Source: an uncultured Clostridia bacterium
GTDB lineage: Bacteria; Bacillota; Clostridia; Lachnospirales; Lachnospiraceae
DNA: 25,757 nt
Assembly: GCA_937896665.1 (NCBI GenBank)
Contig: CALBNS010000079.1
Location: 1-25,757 of the forward strand
Direction of reading: 5' to 3'
In this document: in pieces, positions 22,487 to 25,757 of the stretch
Numbering within the stretch: position 1 is the stretch's first letter
Layout of the letters: each line of letters opens with the position of its first letter
Translations under genes and position numbers: made by a program
Notes under the pieces: model-generated
What the model was told of the DNA's origin: nothing
Database searches by the model: none
The model's input: the letters and a program-made list of their open reading frames with translations, nothing else

Positions 22487-22822
22487 TTATTTCTGTAGTG
22501 TATCTAAAACAGCCTGTACCCCATTAATCATGGAATTGTAATTATGTTGTAGTTCTTCAAGATAGGAAAGACCTATGTTTTCAATATGATAATAAACGCG
22601 GGTTCTTCTTTTGCCGACTAACTTTGTATATTCGCTGATTTTTCCTTCATTTTGTAATTTATATGTGGCTGTATAGATGGTATTTTGGGAGATTGATAAT
22701 AGCCCACGAGAATTTTGTTCAATGGTTTTTGTGATTTCATATACATAACTGTCATGCGAGATTAAAACGGAGAGAATCAATAGTTCTGTAATGCCATTGA
22801 TAAAATAATTCCTTTCTGCCAT
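22487..22822 (-). CDS. PadR-family transcriptional regulator
   Basis: 111 residues, the usual size of the short PadR class. A winged helix fills residues about 10-85: I-T-E-L-L-I-L-S-V-L, then Y-E-I-T-K-T-I-E, S-I-S-Q-N-T-I-Y-T-A-T-Y-K-L as the recognition helix, and G-K-R-R-T-R-V-Y-Y-H-I as the wing. The C-terminal helix serves dimerisation. Ribosome site AAGGGGAT. First gene of a minus-strand operon with the HAAS-like and secreted proteins; PadR proteins typically repress their own operon, and a perfect palindrome overlaps the predicted promoter. Confidence 0.87.
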   Translation of the reverse strand: MAERNYFINGITELLILSVLISHDSYVYEITKTIEQNSRGLLSISQNTIYTATYKLQNEGKISEYTKLVGKRRTRVYYHIENIGLSYLEELQHNYNSMINGVQAVLDTLQK

Positions 22823-22849
22823 GTTCCTATCCCCTTATAATTTTCACAT

Positions 22850-22880
22850 ATAATTTATCATAAATTATTTTTAAAATCAA
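22850..22880 (-). promoter_or_regulatory. PadR operon promoter with palindromic operator
   Basis: On the minus strand, TTGATT (22875-22880) and TAAATT (22852-22857) are separated by 17 bases. ATAATTTAT-C-ATAAATTAT at 22850-22868 is a perfect 9-base inverted repeat with one central base that covers the spacer and the -10. This is a good place for autorepression by the PadR dimer. The sequence is very AT-rich, so the symmetry alone is not proof. Confidence 0.5.
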
Positions 22881-22903
22881 TATTTTGTTCAAGAAAACAT
22901 TGA

Positions 22904-22932
22904 TTGACAAAATTATAATAAGAGTGTACTAT
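22904..22932 (+). promoter_or_regulatory. Divergent promoter facing the insertion sequences
   Basis: A consensus TTGACA at 22904-22909 and TACTAT at 22927-22932 with a 17-base spacer, divergent from the PadR operon, followed by AGAGAGGG at 22945-22952. The transcript would run into the left end of the insertion sequence. The gene it once served cannot be identified: only a short frame with no good start (M-G-N-F-L-Q-A-A-R-N from 22990 to the TAA at 23062) lies before the element. Confidence 0.45.
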
Positions 22933-23069
22933 AAAAATATAAAAAGAGAGGGAAAAATAATCATACATTTTAACAGCTTGGGTAACAAGATGGGAAATTT
23001 TTTGCAGGCTGCGAGGAATTTTATGCATAAATATATTGAGACAGGAGGTAGTCCGTTGGTTTAAGTATT

Positions 23070-24865
23070 ATAACTTCTCGGAATCTCAATGAATGAGATT
23101 CCAACCGAAAATTGACAACTGAATATCGTGCAGGAAAAGAAATTTACGAGAAATGGACATAAACATTGGACATAGCGGGTACTATGCCTTGAAAAATTTT
23201 ATGGAGTCGTTTAAGATAACATTATTAAGAGGCCAATCTTAATAATGAATCTTGAAATGCCTCGACTGACGGCATTTCCCAGGCATCAAGATGTTGTAGC
23301 ATCATGATGCCGTAGAGGCGGCAGTACCACATCTTCGTAGAGCGGTGCCTGCCGTCTTCTAATTTATAGTATTCTTTCTCACGTTTGTTAGAACGTTCCA
23401 CGGAAGTCCTTCCGTCATATTCCTTTTCCCATGCTTTACTGTCTCTTGGCGGTATGTTAAATAACCTTGGATTGTCATCGGTAAAGATATGTACGGTTCT
23501 GCCGTATTTCGCCGGTGAACAGGGATGCTCACAGAAACAGCCATGTTTCCGGTCTGCTTTTGGGCACCGGTATTTCGCTCTGTGTTTGGCAGCCTCATAT
23601 CCATCTTTATGCATACGTAAGCCCAACTTACAGATAGGACCCCCATCCTTATCAATGGTGAAATCATCCTTATAGGTAAAATGACCGGTATGTCCGGGAT
23701 TGAAGTCAATAAAGGGTGTGATATTTTCCCGTCTGCAGTATTCATAGACAGGGTAAGCATCATGTGCCGAGTCCAGAAGGAGTTTCTCAATACGGAATTC
23801 CGGAAGGTATGCTTTCATGGTGAAAAAGGAATGGAGAAAAGAAAGCATGTCATGCCGGGAAGCCCTTTCTAAAAGCGGAAATACAGGAAGCTCACTGTAG
23901 GAATCGGAAGCCACATACATGTAGAGGTGGTAACCGAAAAAATAACATTCCCGGTGAGAGTCCCATCCTCAGTTACAGTCCGGCTGAGAATAATGGCGTC
24001 TACAGTTGCAGGAAGGGCAGCCTTTATCCTTACAATCGCAGATCCGCTTTTTCCGCTGCTGTGCGGCGGTACGGACGGGGGTGCCATCTCCGGCAAGGGC
24101 CAGATAGCCGGGATCGATCAGTCCCTTGCGGACAGAAAGATCCAGGAACTGCTGCTTATAGAGACGGAAAACAAGGAGAAACGGATTTTCCGGTTTCAGC
24201 TGCCAGCGTTCCAGCAGAGGAAGAAGTTTGGAAGCAATGCTGGAAGAGTCACAGGGAGTCTTATCGCCTTTCTTTTTCCCCTTGGGAGGTTTCATTTTAG
24301 GGAAACGGTCTTTCGGGGAGAGGTTGTTGGAATCATCCTGCCAGATACGGAAAAGAAATCATAAAAAGTGCCGATGCCGGGAGTATCCCCGAAAGGGAAT
24401 CCGCTGAGGATGGCATAAAGAGGAGTTTCCTTAAGCATGCGGCACCAGACAGTGATGGAAGTTACTTTCAGCTTTAGAGCAAGCAGGTAGGAGCGCAGCA
24501 TACAGGATGGGCGCCGTGGTGCCGGTCCGAAAACAGAGTAGCATTCCTGCATCAAAGAATCCGTCTGGGAAAGGTCAAGATACCAGAACTGCACGATATA
24601 ATCCCAGGTGCTTTTTGGAAGCACAAAGGGGTCAGGATAGAACTTAAGGAAATCGGATACAAAAGTATCCTGATAGGCGGCATGTCCGCCGGGATTACAA
24701 GGTAACATAAAAATCGCCTCCAGTCGATTGAAATAAAATATAATCAATCGGCTTCGCCGCAAATTTTTGGCGATTTGTCAAGCTTTTTTGAAAAAAGTGG
24801 GTGATTTTTTTAGATAGGGGTCTGAAAGCCTTATAAAATCAGGGCTGAAGATTCCGAGAAGTTAT
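23070..24865 (-). mobile_element. IS1182-type insertion sequence, copy A
   Basis: 1796 bases bounded by perfect 16-base terminal inverted repeats, ATAACTTCTCGGAATC at 23070-23085 and GATTCCGAGAAGTTAT at 24850-24865. TATT flanks it on both sides (23066-23069 and 24866-24869), a possible 4-base target duplication. A 9-base hairpin, GGAATCTCA / TGAGATTCC, overlaps the left end (23080-23102). It carries one broken transposase gene on the minus strand. Confidence 0.85.
23225..24708 (-). pseudogene. IS1182-family transposase, disrupted by a frameshift and a nonsense codon
   Basis: Three conserved pieces together make one DDE transposase. The start is the ATG at 24706-24708, preceded by GGAGG. The frame reads to G-T-F-Y-D-F-F-S, then near 24349-24356 must shift by one base to continue as R-I-W-Q-D-D-S-N-N-L-S-P-K-D-R-F-P. 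A TGA at 23969-23971 then interrupts D-C-N-stop-G-W-D-S-H-R-E-C; the related copy B and family memory suggest Trp (TGG) there, so one base change. Catalytic residues remain: first Asp in A-G-D-G-T, second Asp in L-L-D-S-A-H-D, and Glu in R-T-S-V-E-R-S-N-K-R-E-K. Cysteine clusters (C-x-C..C-x-x-C-x-C and C-x-C..C) look like zinc sites. Probably inactive. Confidence 0.88.
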
Positions 24866-24869
24866 TATT

Positions 24870-25757
24870 ATAATCTCTCGGAATCCTGAGTGATTATAGC
24901 CAGCAACGCTGGCAATGGACTTTGAAAAGTAAATATTATCTAAATGAAAGAAAATGGATACGAGAAAAAGACATAACTGTTGCTATGCCTGAAAAAGGTG
25001 TATAATAGATCTATAGGATTATGCCGTTTGTTGAATCAAGTTTCTCAGGGCGGATTCGTTTGGCAAATCCCATGCATCCAAATGTTGCAGCATTAGGATG
25101 TGATAGAGGCGGCAGTACCACATCTTAGTAGAGCGGTGTCTGCCGCTTTCTAATTTAAAGTCTATTTTCTCACGTTTGTTTGAACGTTCTACAGAAGTTC
25201 TTGCATTGTATTCCAGTTTCCACTCCTTACTGTTTCTTGGAGGATTATTAAATAATCGAGGATTATCCTTTAAAACCAAGTGAACTGTTCGTCCGTACTT
25301 TGCATTGGAACATGGTGTTTCACAGGTGCAGGAAAGACAACCGTTTTCCTTATTCATTTTCGGACATTTGAACTTCATTCTGCCCTTTGCGACTCCTATA
25401 CCATCACGACGCATGCGGTAACCTGCAGGACAGATGGGAACGCCATCTTTATCAATGGTAAAGTCATTTTTATAAACAGGCGGCCTGCCGCCTTTGCCAT
25501 TCAGAACAATAAAAGGTGTTATGTTTTCGCGTTTGAAATACTGATAATAAGGCATAGCATCGTGTGCAGAATCTAAGATTACTTTCGAAACCTTATAGTC
25601 CGGAAGAAATGCTTTCATTCTGAAAAATGCGTGCAGAAAGCTGTGAGAATCATGTTTGGATGCACAGGAAAAATGAGGAAACACAGGAAGATCACTCTGT
25701 GAATCCACAAGCATATAGAGATCATAGCCGTGATAAAAACAGTCACGGGAAGAATCC
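24870..25757 (-). mobile_element. IS1182-type insertion sequence, copy B (cut by the window end)
   Basis: Begins with ATAATCTCTCGGAATC at 24870-24885, closely similar to the left end of copy A (ATAACTTCTCGGAATC), and lies in the same orientation. Only the TATT at 24866-24869 separates the two elements. A small hairpin GCCAGC-AAC-GCTGGC follows near 24899-24913. The other end is beyond the window. It is a divergent relative of copy A, not an identical duplicate. Confidence 0.75.
25019..25757 (-). CDS. IS1182-family transposase, C-terminal part (continues beyond the window)
   Basis: The frame is open from the window end to the stop at 25019 and encodes the C-terminal ~245 residues: D-S-S-R-D-C-F-Y-H-G-Y-D-L-Y, then L-V-D-S-Q-S-D-L-P-V-F-P. 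The second catalytic Asp is in V-I-L-D-S-A-H-D, and the Glu in A-R-T-S-V-E-R-S-N-K-R-E-K. A cysteine-rich zinc-like segment (C-P-K-M-N-K-E-N-G-C-L-S-C-T-C-E-T-P-C) lies between. It aligns throughout with copy A's transposase, sharing more than half of residues by eye. No stop or frameshift is seen in the visible part, so this copy may be intact. The start and the first catalytic Asp are outside the window. Confidence 0.9.
   Translation of the reverse strand, partial: DSSRDCFYHGYDLYMLVDSQSDLPVFPHFSCASKHDSHSFLHAFFRMKAFLPDYKVSKVILDSAHDAMPYYQYFKRENITPFIVLNGKGGRPPVYKNDFTIDKDGVPICPAGYRMRRDGIGVAKGRMKFKCPKMNKENGCLSCTCETPCSNAKYGRTVHLVLKDNPRLFNNPPRNSKEWKLEYNARTSVERSNKREKIDFKLESGRHRSTKMWYCRLYHILMLQHLDAWDLPNESALRNLIQQTA

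Noticed and set aside
24345..24360. Programmed -1 frameshift in the copy A transposase
   Set aside because: The local C-TTTTCC-G sequence is not a standard slippery heptamer, IS1182-type transposases are normally a single frame, and a second lesion (TGA) is present, so decay is the simpler reading.
23927..24364. Long plus-strand frame opposite the copy A transposase
   Set aside because: It mirrors the transposase coding strand and matches no known family by eye; the minus strand carries the conserved catalytic motifs.
1..25757. CRISPR arrays, rRNA, tRNA genes or riboswitches
   Set aside because: No regularly spaced repeats, no rRNA-like blocks and no tRNA cloverleaf or familiar riboswitch core were recognised on either strand; a covariance-model search was not possible here.

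Overview
This looks like a chromosomal segment of a gut Firmicute of the class Clostridia, most likely a Lachnospiraceae member. The grounds are low GC, strong AGGAGG-type ribosome binding sites, the gdpP-rplI-dnaB core block, and families typical of that group (AraC-regulated sugar ABC loci, a PadR/HAAS pair, IS1182-type insertion sequences). The species assignment is inference only.

Layout. 1-173 is the decayed 3' end of a tyrosine recombinase, followed by non-coding sequence and a terminator. 832-6467 is a plus-strand operon: lipoprotein sugar-binding protein, two ABC permeases, a 59-residue two-helix membrane protein, and a GH112 phosphorylase. 6535-8300 holds two tandem minus-strand AraC-family regulators. 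8475-17230 is a second plus-strand operon running divergently from them: hexose-1-phosphate nucleotidyltransferase, N-acetylhexosamine 1-kinase (NahK), GalE and a 1857-residue secreted GH101 endo-alpha-N-acetylgalactosaminidase. 17372-21222 is the housekeeping block gdpP, rplI, dnaB. A large bidirectional terminator hairpin separates it from a convergent minus-strand operon (PadR regulator, HAAS-like membrane protein, small secreted protein). 23070 to the end holds two related IS1182-type insertion sequences in direct tandem; the first has a broken transposase and the second runs off the window.

How the genes work together (inference from family knowledge plus context). The surface GH101 enzyme releases galacto-N-biose (Gal-beta-1,3-GalNAc, the core-1 disaccharide) from mucin O-glycans. 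The binding protein and permeases import it; no ATPase is encoded here, so a shared MsmX-type ATPase is likely. GH112 splits it with phosphate into Gal-1-P and GalNAc. NahK phosphorylates GalNAc at C1. The nucleotidyltransferase charges the sugar-1-phosphates with UDP, and GalE, which carries Cys at the position corresponding to E. coli Tyr299, can plausibly epimerise both UDP-Gal and UDP-GalNAc. The locus therefore spans almost the whole route from mucin to central sugar nucleotides, with two AraC regulators as likely local controllers.

The most notable items for follow-up are the compact mucin core-1 locus, the conserved-looking 59-residue membrane protein, the Cys299 GalE, the GU-rich 18-bp hairpin before the GH101 gene, the PadR operon with a perfect palindrome over its promoter, and the two insertion sequences abutting through a single shared TATT.
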